Source: Delta-02 sp964513565 (GTDB lineage Bacteria; Desulfobacterota; Syntrophorhabdia; Syntrophorhabdales; Syntrophorhabdaceae). Taken from it: 64,000 nucleotides of DNA. Below, piece after piece: positions 54,004 through 62,789 of this stretch. The notes beneath the pieces are model-generated. The model worked only from the letters and a program-made list of their open reading frames with translations, had not been told where the DNA came from and did no database searches. Position numbers and translations under genes: made by a program. The stretch lies in the NCBI GenBank assembly GCA_964513565.1, contig CAZENE010000009.1, positions 1-64,000 of the forward strand, in the 5' to 3' direction. Numbering within the stretch: position 1 is the first letter of the stretch; every line of letters starts with the position of its first letter.

Positions 54004-54026
54004 AATATAAAAAAAGGCCGGAAAAT

Positions 54027-54413
54027 ATGATGCAAGATCCAAATGAAAGACAAAATGTCACCATGGACGACGATCCTTACAACCCTCACCAGATGAACGA
54101 GAACGACGATATCGAGGTAGATAACAGGATAAAGGAGCTTCTCCTTTCAAGCCACAACCTCTTCCTTGTGACGCAGCTTCATGAAAAGGAGATCAGAGAA
54201 ATAGGACCCGTCATCAAGGAACTTCCGCAAATACTCGGCGGGATCTCCCGTCTGATAGGCGAAAAGGGCGGAAATGCCGGCTGCGCGGGTGAGAGCGGGT
54301 CCAACCGGTATTCTTTCGGGATCGGCCCCTGGTCTTTTATTGGCAGTATCCTGGGATCAAGCGTCTTAACCGCCATCATCACGGCGGGGCTGATCAAGTT
54401 TCTGTTCGGTTAA
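54027..54413 (+). CDS. Small tail-anchored membrane protein
   Basis: The 128-residue product has an acidic, disordered N-terminus, a helical middle (LFLVTQLHEKEIREIGPVIK) and one C-terminal membrane segment (IGSILGSSVLTAIITAGLIKFLF). Topology would put most of it in the cytoplasm. No family is recognised. Two consecutive ATGs exist; I used the first. The longer frame from 53964 runs across the upstream motif, so the short start is favoured. Confidence 0.6.
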   Translation: MMQDPNERQNVTMDDDPYNPHQMNENDDIEVDNRIKELLLSSHNLFLVTQLHEKEIREIGPVIKELPQILGGISRLIGEKGGNAGCAGESGSNRYSFGIGPWSFIGSILGSSVLTAIITAGLIKFLFG

Positions 54414-54432
54414 AGCCTGCAGGGAGTCCACA

Positions 54433-55131
54433 GTGCCGGAAAGGGAAGATTTCAGTGACGAAGGCGGGTTTCAATTCCAACCGGGGGTTGAAGTTGAAGC
54501 TAATGCCAGTCTCTTCGGTGAGGACTTTAACATTGCTGCCGCTACCGCTCAATTGGGGCCTGATTTCACCGATAGCCCGGCCAACCCTGACAACCCCGAT
54601 ACCGCACAGAGCGAACCGAAACAGGAAACCAAACCTGGGCGGGAACGGGAAAAGACCCTCCGGTCCGTCCCCAGGCCTAGGACCTACAGGTTCAGGGACG
54701 GAAACTCCCCCGCGACCCGGGCACAGAGGATACAGTACATCCGTCTGTGCAGGAAACTCGGTATTCCCTACGACGTCGCGCTCCAGACAATATTGCTCTT
54801 TTACAACACAAAGAACCTTGTCAGTGCCCGAATACAGGAGCTCGAATTTATCATTGCATTCGAGGAGCTTATGGATGCGTATCCTGAAAATACCACCGAT
54901 ATCCTGCGCATCCTCCATCTCAAGACGGACAAGATGTATAGGGATGCCGCAGATAACTGCAAAGATATTCGTAAAAGTATCGAGGAGATCAGAAAGATAT
55001 CGGACATCCGGCAGTCCGGCATCCCTGATCCATCATCTAGCGAGCCCGTCCGGGTGCCGTCCGGTATACCCGCCCAATATTTTGCACGCTTGTTGCGAAG
55101 CTTCAAGCTTTTCCTGCGGAAAAATGCATGA
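54433..55131 (+). CDS. Hypothetical protein
   Basis: The 232-residue product has an acidic, Pro-rich first third and a basic helical second half (TRAQRIQYIRLCRKLGIPYD, ELEFIIAFEELMDAYPENTT). No family is recognised. The GTG start lies 19 bases after the preceding gene and follows AGGGAG. It is probably co-transcribed with the small membrane protein before it and the genes after it. Confidence 0.58.
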   Translation: MPEREDFSDEGGFQFQPGVEVEANASLFGEDFNIAAATAQLGPDFTDSPANPDNPDTAQSEPKQETKPGREREKTLRSVPRPRTYRFRDGNSPATRAQRIQYIRLCRKLGIPYDVALQTILLFYNTKNLVSARIQELEFIIAFEELMDAYPENTTDILRILHLKTDKMYRDAADNCKDIRKSIEEIRKISDIRQSGIPDPSSSEPVRVPSGIPAQYFARLLRSFKLFLRKNA

Positions 55132-55161
55132 GTCAGGGCGCAGGCGCTTTAAGGAGGAAAT

Positions 55162-55620
55162 GTGACAACGACATTTATCGGCAGCCAGGACTATCGCCGG
55201 TCGGGCATGCAACCGCCGCGGGTTTTTCCGCCGGGCCGATCTCCGCACCCGTCCGGGAATGTCCCCGGCAGGGCCGTGAGCAGGATACTGGAGCTTTGCC
55301 TCTCTGTCGCCCAGGAATACGCCGCTATGTCGGTCTTTATCAAAAACCCTTACCAGATCTACCAGCTCGACAAAAACGCACGGAAGTACGCCGATGAGAT
55401 ACTTACCATACTTTTTAAGAAGTTTGATGGCGACATTCAGGAAATCTTGCGCGTCGCGGAAAAACTGCCTATCGCCCAAAAGTCGCTCAGTACGAGCTAC
55501 CGGGGCCGTGCCGCGTCCCGCCCGATAGGTTTGCCGAACATAGACTACAGCCTGAAAAGAATCGTCAACACGGCGACCGCCATAGCACGGGGCGAGATGG
55601 GCGAGGATGAGGAAGATTGA
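55162..55620 (+). CDS. Hypothetical protein
   Basis: A 152-residue protein, with a flexible Gly/Pro/Arg-rich first third and a helical remainder (RILELCLSVAQEYAAMSVFI, KYADEILTILFKKFDGDIQE). Unassigned. The GTG start has a strong AGGAGG site. It overlaps the small reading frame at 55607 by 14 bases. Confidence 0.58.
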   Translation: MTTTFIGSQDYRRSGMQPPRVFPPGRSPHPSGNVPGRAVSRILELCLSVAQEYAAMSVFIKNPYQIYQLDKNARKYADEILTILFKKFDGDIQEILRVAEKLPIAQKSLSTSYRGRAASRPIGLPNIDYSLKRIVNTATAIARGEMGEDEED

Positions 55621-55708
55621 CGAAGGTGGTATCACGGAAAACGGGGTGATCAAAGACATCGACACCGTTAAGGCAAAATGGAAGATCAGGAACCCCAAAG
55701 TTCCGTAA
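55607..55708 (+). CDS. Possible 33-residue peptide
   Basis: ATG to TAA gives MRKIDEGGITENGVIKDIDT followed by 13 more residues. It fills the space between two operon genes with no other explanation and overlaps the preceding gene by 14 bases. The ribosome site (GCGAGG next to the ATG) is poor, so it may be chance. Confidence 0.3.
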   Translation: MRKIDEGGITENGVIKDIDTVKAKWKIRNPKVP

Positions 55709-55735
55709 GAACCAGGGTACACGGAGGTAAATGCA

Positions 55736-57043
55736 ATGAACCAGATACCAGCGGCCCCGGACGAGGGGTATACGGAAAACGGCAACAGCACCCGGATTTA
55801 TCAGATCGAAATTGAGAAAATCATTCCCAATCCGGTCCAGCCCCGGAAGGACATGGATAAGCGGAAGCTCCAGATACTGTCGGAGAACATAAAGAAGAAC
55901 GGCGTAATCCAGCCCATCACGGTCCGGTTAAGGGGAGAGGACTACTTGATTATTGCAGGCGAGCGCAGGTGGCGGGCCGCACAGATGGCAGGACTAAGCG
56001 TGGTCCCCGTCATCATGAGAGGCGAAGAGGAAGGCGACATCCCGTCGATCGACGAAATCTCCCTTATCGAGAACATGCAGCGTGAGGACCTCAATCTGAT
56101 CGACGAGGTGGAGGCAATCAACAATCTCCGTGACCGGGGAAAAACTGTCGAGGAGATAAAAGTCATTTCCGGCCGGTCCGCAACCCATATCAAGCGTGCA
56201 ACAAGAGTGAACACGTTCTTTAAGCACCTTATGGCGGGCGGTTTTGCCGATTACAGTTCGCTCGTCGAAATCTCCGCACGATACGGCCTTTCCGTTATTG
56301 AGAAGGCCGCCCGCACCGCTGAGGAAACCGACGACCTTGAAAAGGGGCTTTCGCTCCTGCAAAGCAGTGCGACCGCAGGCGAACTGGGCGAGAAGGTGGA
56401 AATAGAGCTGGCGGACATCAAGGAGAAGAGGGAAGGGGGCGGCACCGGGGATGACGAGGATAATGACGGCACCGTTGTCCTTCTTCCCGCCCCGGCCGTT
56501 TGTGTCCCCACCGCGGATCCCGGACGCACATGCCAAGAGATCGCGGCATCGTCCGGTCCGGTCCGCGAGCCGGAGCGAACCGGTGTTGGGGCCGATGACA
56601 GCTTTCTCGACGAGGTATCGTTTTCCAGCCGGGGAAATTCTGTAGAATCCCCTGAAAGTGACACCAAGTATACGCAAAATGGGGAAACAACTGTGGAGGA
56701 CGGCCTTTCCGGCCGCACGTTTTTACATGATGAAGGGGACGAAAAAGGCTATGATGAGCACAAAGATGTCCGCGCTATTTCCCCCCATACGCCGGCCAAG
56801 CCGTCCGGGTCCATGCAATACGATCGTAAGGTGATCTCGGGGGAAAAACTTCTTAAGAAGCTCGAGGTCTTGAAAAGGGCCATGGAAGACCTTGAGCCAG
56901 TCTCGGATATGCAGTTCAAAATAAGACAAAACGACCGGAAGTTGCTGGGGGAACTGGCAAAAGATGTCGAATGTCTCATGCCGGGGACGAAAGGGGCCCT
57001 ATCGGCGATCAAGGCCCGCCTGGCATCACCGATCAAGACATAA
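55736..57043 (+). CDS. ParB/Spo0J-family protein
   Basis: The third ParB-family protein, 435 residues. The N-terminal domain is canonical: IEIEKIIPNPVQPRKDMD, GVIQPITVRL, Box I AGERRWRAAQMAGL and Box II EISLIENMQREDLNLIDEVEA. A helix-turn-helix follows (TVEEIKVISGRSATHIKRAT). The middle (about 230-340) is low-complexity and acidic, and a short helical C-terminus may dimerise. No ParA gene is adjacent, unlike the copy at 21940. It may bind a different site or act as a regulator. The ATG has a GGAGG site. Confidence 0.87.
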   Translation: MNQIPAAPDEGYTENGNSTRIYQIEIEKIIPNPVQPRKDMDKRKLQILSENIKKNGVIQPITVRLRGEDYLIIAGERRWRAAQMAGLSVVPVIMRGEEEGDIPSIDEISLIENMQREDLNLIDEVEAINNLRDRGKTVEEIKVISGRSATHIKRATRVNTFFKHLMAGGFADYSSLVEISARYGLSVIEKAARTAEETDDLEKGLSLLQSSATAGELGEKVEIELADIKEKREGGGTGDDEDNDGTVVLLPAPAVCVPTADPGRTCQEIAASSGPVREPERTGVGADDSFLDEVSFSSRGNSVESPESDTKYTQNGETTVEDGLSGRTFLHDEGDEKGYDEHKDVRAISPHTPAKPSGSMQYDRKVISGEKLLKKLEVLKRAMEDLEPVSDMQFKIRQNDRKLLGELAKDVECLMPGTKGALSAIKARLASPIKT

Positions 57044-57067
57044 TGCCGTAAATTTTGTATTCGATAT

Positions 57068-57080
57068 TGATTAAAAAACG
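57068..57080 (+). promoter_or_regulatory. TGATTAAAAAACG, shared with 44018-44030
   Basis: This 13-base word occurs here forward and at 44018-44030 reversed, both in control regions and both with TAAAGCG nearby. It may be an operator shared by two transcripts. Confidence 0.4.
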
Positions 57081-57117
57081 TAAAGCGTAAATAATAACAC
57101 TAAGACCGGGGTGTTTG

Positions 57118-59232
57118 ATGGGTAAATTGACATCTGGAACAGCACGGCGTGCCACGATCGCGCCGCCTTCCCGATTTCAACCCAGGACTTGGATGAAAAT
57201 CAGATGGACGCTGCCGTGGCTGACAGCCGCAACTGCGTTGCCACTTGCCGCCATAAGCCCGTCCCTTGGTTTTATGGCCGGTGCGGCCGGCGCGGCCGGT
57301 TACATGATGGCGAGCACCAATTGCCCGGAGCCGATGTTTCCGCGGGGGAAGGGAGAACAGGCGATCTACCTTGGGCAAGACGAGTACGGGCTGCCTATCA
57401 TGGTCCCGGTCAAGGACCTTACCCGGCATGGAATCATCATGGGCACTACCGGGTCGGGCAAAACGACCCTCATACGCACCATGGCAGACGCGACAATGAG
57501 GCTCGGCGGCGGGTTCTGCTTCATCGACGGCAAGGCTGACGTAACGGATACCTACGCGGTCCTGTACGAGATAGTGCAGAATGCGGACCGTCTCGAGGAC
57601 CTTCTGGTTCTCAATTTCCTCAACCCGCATCAGTCGCATACTTTCAATTTCTTGAAATACGGTGATGCAGACTTCCTTACAGAGATCATGACGGGCTTCA
57701 TGAAGGAGGCCCAGGGTGATCAGGCGTACTGGCAAAACCAGGGTAAAGAGCTCATGCGGACCGTGTTGTGCCAGCTCATATACAAGAGGGACCACGCGGA
57801 TAAATTTGGCGGCTATGTCCTTACCTTTGACGACCTGCAGAAACACCTCAACCTTCAATACCTTATCGGTCTTGTGGATGATCCGCAAATTCCTGACCGC
57901 GATGAGACGAACATGCCCGTAAAGATGCGGCTTCGGAACTATCTCGACAGCCTGGGTCCCTGGCAGGACTTGAGGAACGCCTGGAAGGCCGGTAAGCCCG
58001 TACCGCAATCGGCAGGTGAATGCACCAGACAACATGGATTCTACCTGCAGCAGTGGCGCGAACCCATGGGACTTATCACGGGGCCGTTTTACCCCATATT
58101 TCATTCGGACGCGCCCGAAATCGATATGGTCGACGTGGTCACCAACAGCAGGATCCTGATTGTCCTGCTCCCCGCGCTCGCCTATTCCGCCCTCACCCTG
58201 AAAAGCCTGGGGCGCCTCGTTCTCAACACGTTCAAGATCGCGGCCGACACGGCGATCGGCAAACAGGTGGAAGGGAATTTTGCCGAGGTCAGGGAATCGG
58301 TCAAACGCAACCGCCCGGGGGTGCCTTTTATCCTTATCCCCGATGAATATGGTTCCTATGCAGTGGAAGGCTTTGATTCGCCCCTTGCCCAGTTCCGCTC
58401 GCTTGGCCTCGGGGTATTTATCTCCGTGCAGGAGTTCGCCTCTCTGGTGAAGGCATCCGAGGTTGACGCCAAACGAACCCTCGGTAATACGAACATCAAG
58501 ATCATTATGAAGCTCGAGGATACGGAAACGATCGAAATGATCCAGAAACGTGCCGGCGAGATGTTTTTCATGATGCCGCGCGTACGTAACGAAGGGAATA
58601 TCGTCACGGAGAACCTGGGCAACTGGGACGGGGATTACGGATATGAAAAATTGTCCCGGCTTGACCTGCGGGAGGTTACCGGCCTCAAGATCGGTGAGGG
58701 CTATATCATTTATGGCGAGGATATAAGAAAATTCAAAGCGCGGTACATCCCGCCGGCTGATTCCGTAAGAGTCATGAGCCTGATGAAGTTTATCAAAAAA
58801 TCGTCGAAATTTATTCACGACAGGATAAAGGCGGCCATAGAGGAAACAAAGAAGTGCCTCGATACGTTTACGGCCGGAAACTACCGGTTTTTCGAGCAGT
58901 ATGCTATTGGAATGGCAGAGGAGAGGTACCACCGGGAGTATATAAAAAGCAGAAACAGCCTCTTCCTTGATAATATACTGGCGCCGATGGCCGAACCGCA
59001 TGAGGTGTTCGAGGCTATGGAAGCAAACAGGTTCTTTGCCAGCGTCGAAGAGGAAGCGCGTATGAAAAGCGTCGTTCGACGCAGGATCGAATATGAGAAG
59101 TTCCTACAGGTAGAATGGAAAAAATTCAAAAACAGCCCGCATCAGAAGGAGATGATGAAATGTGGCACAGCCACGGTCGAGTTCGTAAGAGACTGCCTGA
59201 TCAGACTCGAAGGACATTCATCCCACTCTTAG
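57118..59232 (+). CDS. DotL/TraD-like type IV coupling ATPase
   Basis: Coupling proteins bring DNA or proteins to a type IV secretion channel. The 704-residue protein has N-terminal membrane segments at about 34-66, Walker A GTTGSGKTT at 109-117, then GGGFCFIDGKADV, a sequence style seen in DotL/IcmO of type IVB systems. A Walker B-like FILIPDEYGS lies near 403-413. A helical extension after about residue 560 is separate from the motor. I used the ATG; a TTG just before it is less likely. No other sure secretion gene is present, so the rest of the machine may lie outside this window or be among the unknown genes. Confidence 0.78.
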   Translation: MGKLTSGTARRATIAPPSRFQPRTWMKIRWTLPWLTAATALPLAAISPSLGFMAGAAGAAGYMMASTNCPEPMFPRGKGEQAIYLGQDEYGLPIMVPVKDLTRHGIIMGTTGSGKTTLIRTMADATMRLGGGFCFIDGKADVTDTYAVLYEIVQNADRLEDLLVLNFLNPHQSHTFNFLKYGDADFLTEIMTGFMKEAQGDQAYWQNQGKELMRTVLCQLIYKRDHADKFGGYVLTFDDLQKHLNLQYLIGLVDDPQIPDRDETNMPVKMRLRNYLDSLGPWQDLRNAWKAGKPVPQSAGECTRQHGFYLQQWREPMGLITGPFYPIFHSDAPEIDMVDVVTNSRILIVLLPALAYSALTLKSLGRLVLNTFKIAADTAIGKQVEGNFAEVRESVKRNRPGVPFILIPDEYGSYAVEGFDSPLAQFRSLGLGVFISVQEFASLVKASEVDAKRTLGNTNIKIIMKLEDTETIEMIQKRAGEMFFMMPRVRNEGNIVTENLGNWDGDYGYEKLSRLDLREVTGLKIGEGYIIYGEDIRKFKARYIPPADSVRVMSLMKFIKKSSKFIHDRIKAAIEETKKCLDTFTAGNYRFFEQYAIGMAEERYHREYIKSRNSLFLDNILAPMAEPHEVFEAMEANRFFASVEEEARMKSVVRRRIEYEKFLQVEWKKFKNSPHQKEMMKCGTATVEFVRDCLIRLEGHSSHS

Positions 59233-59281
59233 GGTCCACGTGGCTAAAAGCGTACAGACGGACATACTAAGGAGAAAATAT

Positions 59282-59545
59282 ATGTTCAGCGGAAAAAGCG
59301 ACATGCAGGAAGCAATCGCCTACACGAGCAAACTGAAATCCCAGTTCTTTTCAATACAGCGATGGGCAGAGGCCTTGTATAATACCCTCGAGGCGCTGGG
59401 CATGGCGGATAAGGCAAAACATCTTTCGAACGAGAGGATATGGTTTGCCATGTATTTCATCTTGCCCGAACATCTCAGGGAGCGCGTAGACAAGGTAGTG
59501 CAGGAAGCACTGGCCGAGTACGAAAAAGATAAAGAGTCGAATTAG
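59282..59545 (+). CDS. Small hypothetical protein
   Basis: The 87-residue helical protein (SKLKSQFFSIQRWAEALYNT, DKVVQEALAEYEKDKE) is unassigned. I chose the ATG with an AAGGAG site; an in-frame GTG at 59240 is the alternative. It lies between the coupling ATPase and SbcD-like genes in the same direction. Confidence 0.6.
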   Translation: MFSGKSDMQEAIAYTSKLKSQFFSIQRWAEALYNTLEALGMADKAKHLSNERIWFAMYFILPEHLRERVDKVVQEALAEYEKDKESN

Positions 59546-59581
59546 CAGGATTCACACCGAAGTCAAGGAGGAGAATGAAAT

Positions 59582-60859
59582 ATGGCCGAGAGCCATGCCG
59601 GGAAGACCCGTCCGCGGATTATGCATTTTGCCGATTTTCACATCGACAGCGACGAGAGAACGCTCCGCCCGACCAGAAAAGCCGGCGATGAACTGCTCGC
59701 GGGCGCGCAAAAGAGCCAGCCGGGCCTCATCGTTATAGCCGGGGACTACTTCAACAGGCAACTTCATTTCGACAGCGTTGCGGCGCGGTTCGCGATAGAT
59801 TTTTTGCAGAAACTCAGCAGGCTCTCCCCCGTCCTTCTCCTTGAAGGGACCGAAACACACGACCGGAAATCTTTGAAGACGCTTTTGGGGGTCGAGTTCA
59901 CGCACGAAGTGAAAATAATCAGGGAACCGTCCATAGTTACCTTCCCTGGAATCCCGGAATTGGAGGACCTTGATTTTTTTTGCATGCCGGGAATAAAAAA
60001 GAGATATTTTGAGCCGATCGCTGCCCAGCATGGTTTTGATATGGCGAAGACCCCGGTGGCAGACCTCGCGGCATACCAGTTCCATCAATGGTCAGAGGTA
60101 CAGCTGGGACGACAGGGCAGGGAGCCCGTATTTGTCGGTCATGTACAGCTCGGTCTTGAAGGGCTTGAAAAAATGGAAACGGGATACGAGCCCGGTATCT
60201 CTCCTATAACGGTGGATCTCATAAAACCGACTCTGGGACTTCTTGGTCATGTTCACGATGTAATAAGTTACCACGGGAAATACGGACAGTATCATTATTC
60301 GGGTAGTCTTGTGGCCAAGACAATGAGCGAAGCAGAAATAGTTGAGGTCTCCGACAGCGGGACCGTGCAGGTGATAAAAGAACCCCCGAAGAAGGGTTTT
60401 TACATCCACACGCGCCTTGGTGACGGCAGGTGGAAGAGCGACTTTACGCAGATATCGACGACAAGGTTCTGCAAAATCATCATGAAGGCTGACAACGAGA
60501 AGGACCTCGAAGGCAAGATGGATGCGGCTAAAGCGGCGTTGAAGAACCGTGCCGAAGGCCTTAGGGAGGACGGACTTGTCTGCAAATTCAACATTAAGAC
60601 CCCCGATGCGGCCGTGCCGGAAGCTGTGCTCAAACATGAAAATGCGATCAGAAACGTCCTGGGTTCGGCGGTCGATATCATTTCTCCCGCCATCAGCGTG
60701 ACGTCATTTTCGGATTACGTCGCCAGGGTTGAAGATTCTGTCGCCTGGCAGGGCAAGGACCCGCGAGACAAATTTCATGACTGGATGAGTCGCCGGGGTT
60801 ACAAAAGCGACGAAGCCGAGGAACGCGAAATCGACGAAAAGATCCGCATGGTGCTCTGA
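59582..60859 (+). CDS. SbcD/Mre11-like nuclease
   Basis: The calcineurin-like phosphoesterase partner of SbcC. The 425-residue protein shows D18 and H20 in HFADFHID, D55 in IAGDYFNR, a modified third motif (GTETHDR in place of GNHD), VGHVQLG and LGHVHD. A C-terminal capping region follows. In cells SbcD is usually encoded next to SbcC; here SbcC is 22 kb away on the other strand, and both look phage-like (gp47/gp46). The ATG has an AAGGAGG site 13 bases upstream. It is the last clear gene of the element. Confidence 0.87.
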   Translation: MAESHAGKTRPRIMHFADFHIDSDERTLRPTRKAGDELLAGAQKSQPGLIVIAGDYFNRQLHFDSVAARFAIDFLQKLSRLSPVLLLEGTETHDRKSLKTLLGVEFTHEVKIIREPSIVTFPGIPELEDLDFFCMPGIKKRYFEPIAAQHGFDMAKTPVADLAAYQFHQWSEVQLGRQGREPVFVGHVQLGLEGLEKMETGYEPGISPITVDLIKPTLGLLGHVHDVISYHGKYGQYHYSGSLVAKTMSEAEIVEVSDSGTVQVIKEPPKKGFYIHTRLGDGRWKSDFTQISTTRFCKIIMKADNEKDLEGKMDAAKAALKNRAEGLREDGLVCKFNIKTPDAAVPEAVLKHENAIRNVLGSAVDIISPAISVTSFSDYVARVEDSVAWQGKDPRDKFHDWMSRRGYKSDEAEEREIDEKIRMVL

Positions 60860-61317
60860 CCAGGGAGAATTGGCTCTTTTGTCTTACGAGGGCATTCTCC
60901 CGCTCAGTGCACGCACTATCTCGATTACGATGATTCCCGCATCGGGCTTGAAATTCCCATAAAGTGAGTCTTCAACGCTCTCATCGTATTCGACATCCCA
61001 ACGCAGACCGTGCAGGGACAGGAAGACCGGTTACATACACCACCTTTGCCTTGAATGCCGGTGAGTGGTTCCTTCGTGGTCTTTTGTCATTTGTCTCTGC
61101 TCCTTTCCATAGAGCAGCAAAAACCACTTAAGTCACTGTCCGAATTTATTGTACCACCTCTGTCAATAACAAAAGCTGGACCGATCATGGGATCGACGAT
61201 GGGTGTTCCGATTCAATCTGCGGTACTTGCCTCCTTAATTCGTATTTAAGGGGCATTCGAGCCCGATTGCCGGTCATTAACTTGTACGTTCTTCATAAAA
61301 ATGATAAACGAAGTATA
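60860..61317. other. Gene-free region with coding-like scar, possible element boundary
   Basis: No intact gene is seen. The minus strand at about 60885-61020 has an open frame ending in a stop (text such as LSLHGLRWDVEYDESVEDSL), which looks like the decayed end of a protein gene. An 8-base inverted pair (GGGAGAAT/ATTCTCCC) spans 60863-60901. The change from element-type genes to an ordinary two-component pair makes this a likely boundary, but no attachment repeat is evident. Confidence 0.4.
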
Positions 61318-62778
61318 ATGCAATCGTATATTAATTGGGAAGATGTCATCCTCGGTTTCAAGCGAACGACCCGGGATTTCCTGGAAACGGTGGTAGAAAA
61401 CCTGAGTGAATCCTTCATTGTAACCGATCTTGACGGCCGGATAATCAGCTATAATAAGGGGTCCCGACAACTTTACCAATATGAACCCCATGAAATACTC
61501 GGAAAAAGCATACTCACGCTCGGCGTTAAGAAACCGAATGTCCTAGCCCGCATAAGAGATGGTCAAACTTTCCGGGGGGAAGTTATATGCCGCCGAAAAT
61601 CGGGTGAAGATTTTCCCACCTATATAGTGTGTATTCCGCTTCGTGACCAGAACGGCCACCCGATGGCAATGGTCGGCTCTGCGCGGGATCTTACGACAGA
61701 GAAAGAGATCGGAAGGCTCAAAGAATTCAATGAAAATATCGTCACCTCACTTAACGACGGTATACAGATCATCGATAAGGATGGATATATCACATTCACC
61801 AATCAGCGATTCGAAGAGCTTATGGGTTATGACCGTGGCGAGATCATCGGGCAGCATTACCAGTCCTTTGTCGCCCGCGATGTCCTGGACAAATTTCGTA
61901 AAGAGATAAGAACAGACGGTCAGGATAACGTAAAAAAAGTCTTTGAAACTATGTATATCACGAAGGATAACAGAAAAATTCCCGTGATGATCAGTGCATC
62001 ACACCTCTACAGGAACGGGATGTACGAGGGCATGATCAATGCAGTCATTGATGTTACTGAGATCAAGATCCTGAAAGAAGAACTCTTTCAATCGGAAAAA
62101 TTGACTCTTCTCGGAAAGCTGGCAGGTGAGATCGCGCATGAGATAAACAACCCATTGAGCGGGCTTATAATGGCGACACAAATGCTGATCGAAGATGTCG
62201 AGACAGGGCATATCGATCCCGCCGAAATTCTGGATGAATTAAAGGGGATCGAGAATGACGCACGCCGGTGCAAAGATTTTATCGAGAAAGTCCTGGACTT
62301 CTCCCGCATGCTTCCGGAAAAGAAAGAAATCTTCAATGTAAATAATACGATCGAGGATTCGTTGATTCTGGTTGCTCGCCAGGCTGCGCTGGATAATGTC
62401 CTGATCGAAAAAGATTTTGCTCCTTCGGATCTCCTGATCTTTGGAAGCACCAACAATCTCCAACAGGTTATCATCAACGCGGTCAACAATGCGCGGGATG
62501 CCCTTGCGCCCGGAGGGGGCACCGTTACCTTAAAAACCTACCCATTGGTGAAGAATCGTAAAAAACTCGCAGTTATAGAGATCAATGATACGGGACGAGG
62601 CATACCTGCAAATGTTATGTGCAGGATCTTTGATTCCTTTTTTACAACCAAGGAAAAAGGCACGGGTCTGGGATTATCCGTCAGCAAGCGAATTATTGAA
62701 GAACACGGTGGAACGATCCATATCAGCAACAGGAAAGAAGGCGGAGCATCGCTTATCATAACGCTCCCCCGCAAATAA
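61318..62778 (+). CDS. PAS-domain sensor histidine kinase
   Basis: The 486-residue protein has two PAS domains (about 20-135 and 145-260: SFIVTDLDGRIISYNKGSRQ and GIQIIDKDGYITFTNQRFEE) and a kinase core. The phospho-acceptor His is in EIAHEINNPLSG; the ATPase motifs are NAVNNARDA, DTGRGIP and GTGLGLSV. It has no membrane segment, so it senses something inside the cell. I chose ATG at 61318; an in-frame TTG lies 51 bases earlier. The response regulator starts 11 bases after its stop, making a two-component pair. Confidence 0.9.
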   Translation: MQSYINWEDVILGFKRTTRDFLETVVENLSESFIVTDLDGRIISYNKGSRQLYQYEPHEILGKSILTLGVKKPNVLARIRDGQTFRGEVICRRKSGEDFPTYIVCIPLRDQNGHPMAMVGSARDLTTEKEIGRLKEFNENIVTSLNDGIQIIDKDGYITFTNQRFEELMGYDRGEIIGQHYQSFVARDVLDKFRKEIRTDGQDNVKKVFETMYITKDNRKIPVMISASHLYRNGMYEGMINAVIDVTEIKILKEELFQSEKLTLLGKLAGEIAHEINNPLSGLIMATQMLIEDVETGHIDPAEILDELKGIENDARRCKDFIEKVLDFSRMLPEKKEIFNVNNTIEDSLILVARQAALDNVLIEKDFAPSDLLIFGSTNNLQQVIINAVNNARDALAPGGGTVTLKTYPLVKNRKKLAVIEINDTGRGIPANVMCRIFDSFFTTKEKGTGLGLSVSKRIIEEHGGTIHISNRKEGGASLIITLPRK

Positions 62779-62789
62779 GGATAAAACCG

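Larger units (their letters stand above)
53704..54026. other. Intergenic region with terminator and divergent GGCTATTG motifs
   Basis: It contains a perfect 10-base-arm palindrome at 53839-53859, then minus-strand GGCTATTGC (53872-53880) and plus-strand GGCTATTGA (53996-54004), which face away from each other. The minus frame 53530-53835 that could follow the leftward copy is not convincing as a gene. Confidence 0.5.

Noticed and set aside
57100..59001. A 633-codon minus-strand frame opposite the coupling ATPase
   Set aside because: It is a shadow of the high-GC coding strand; the plus-strand gene has clear motifs.
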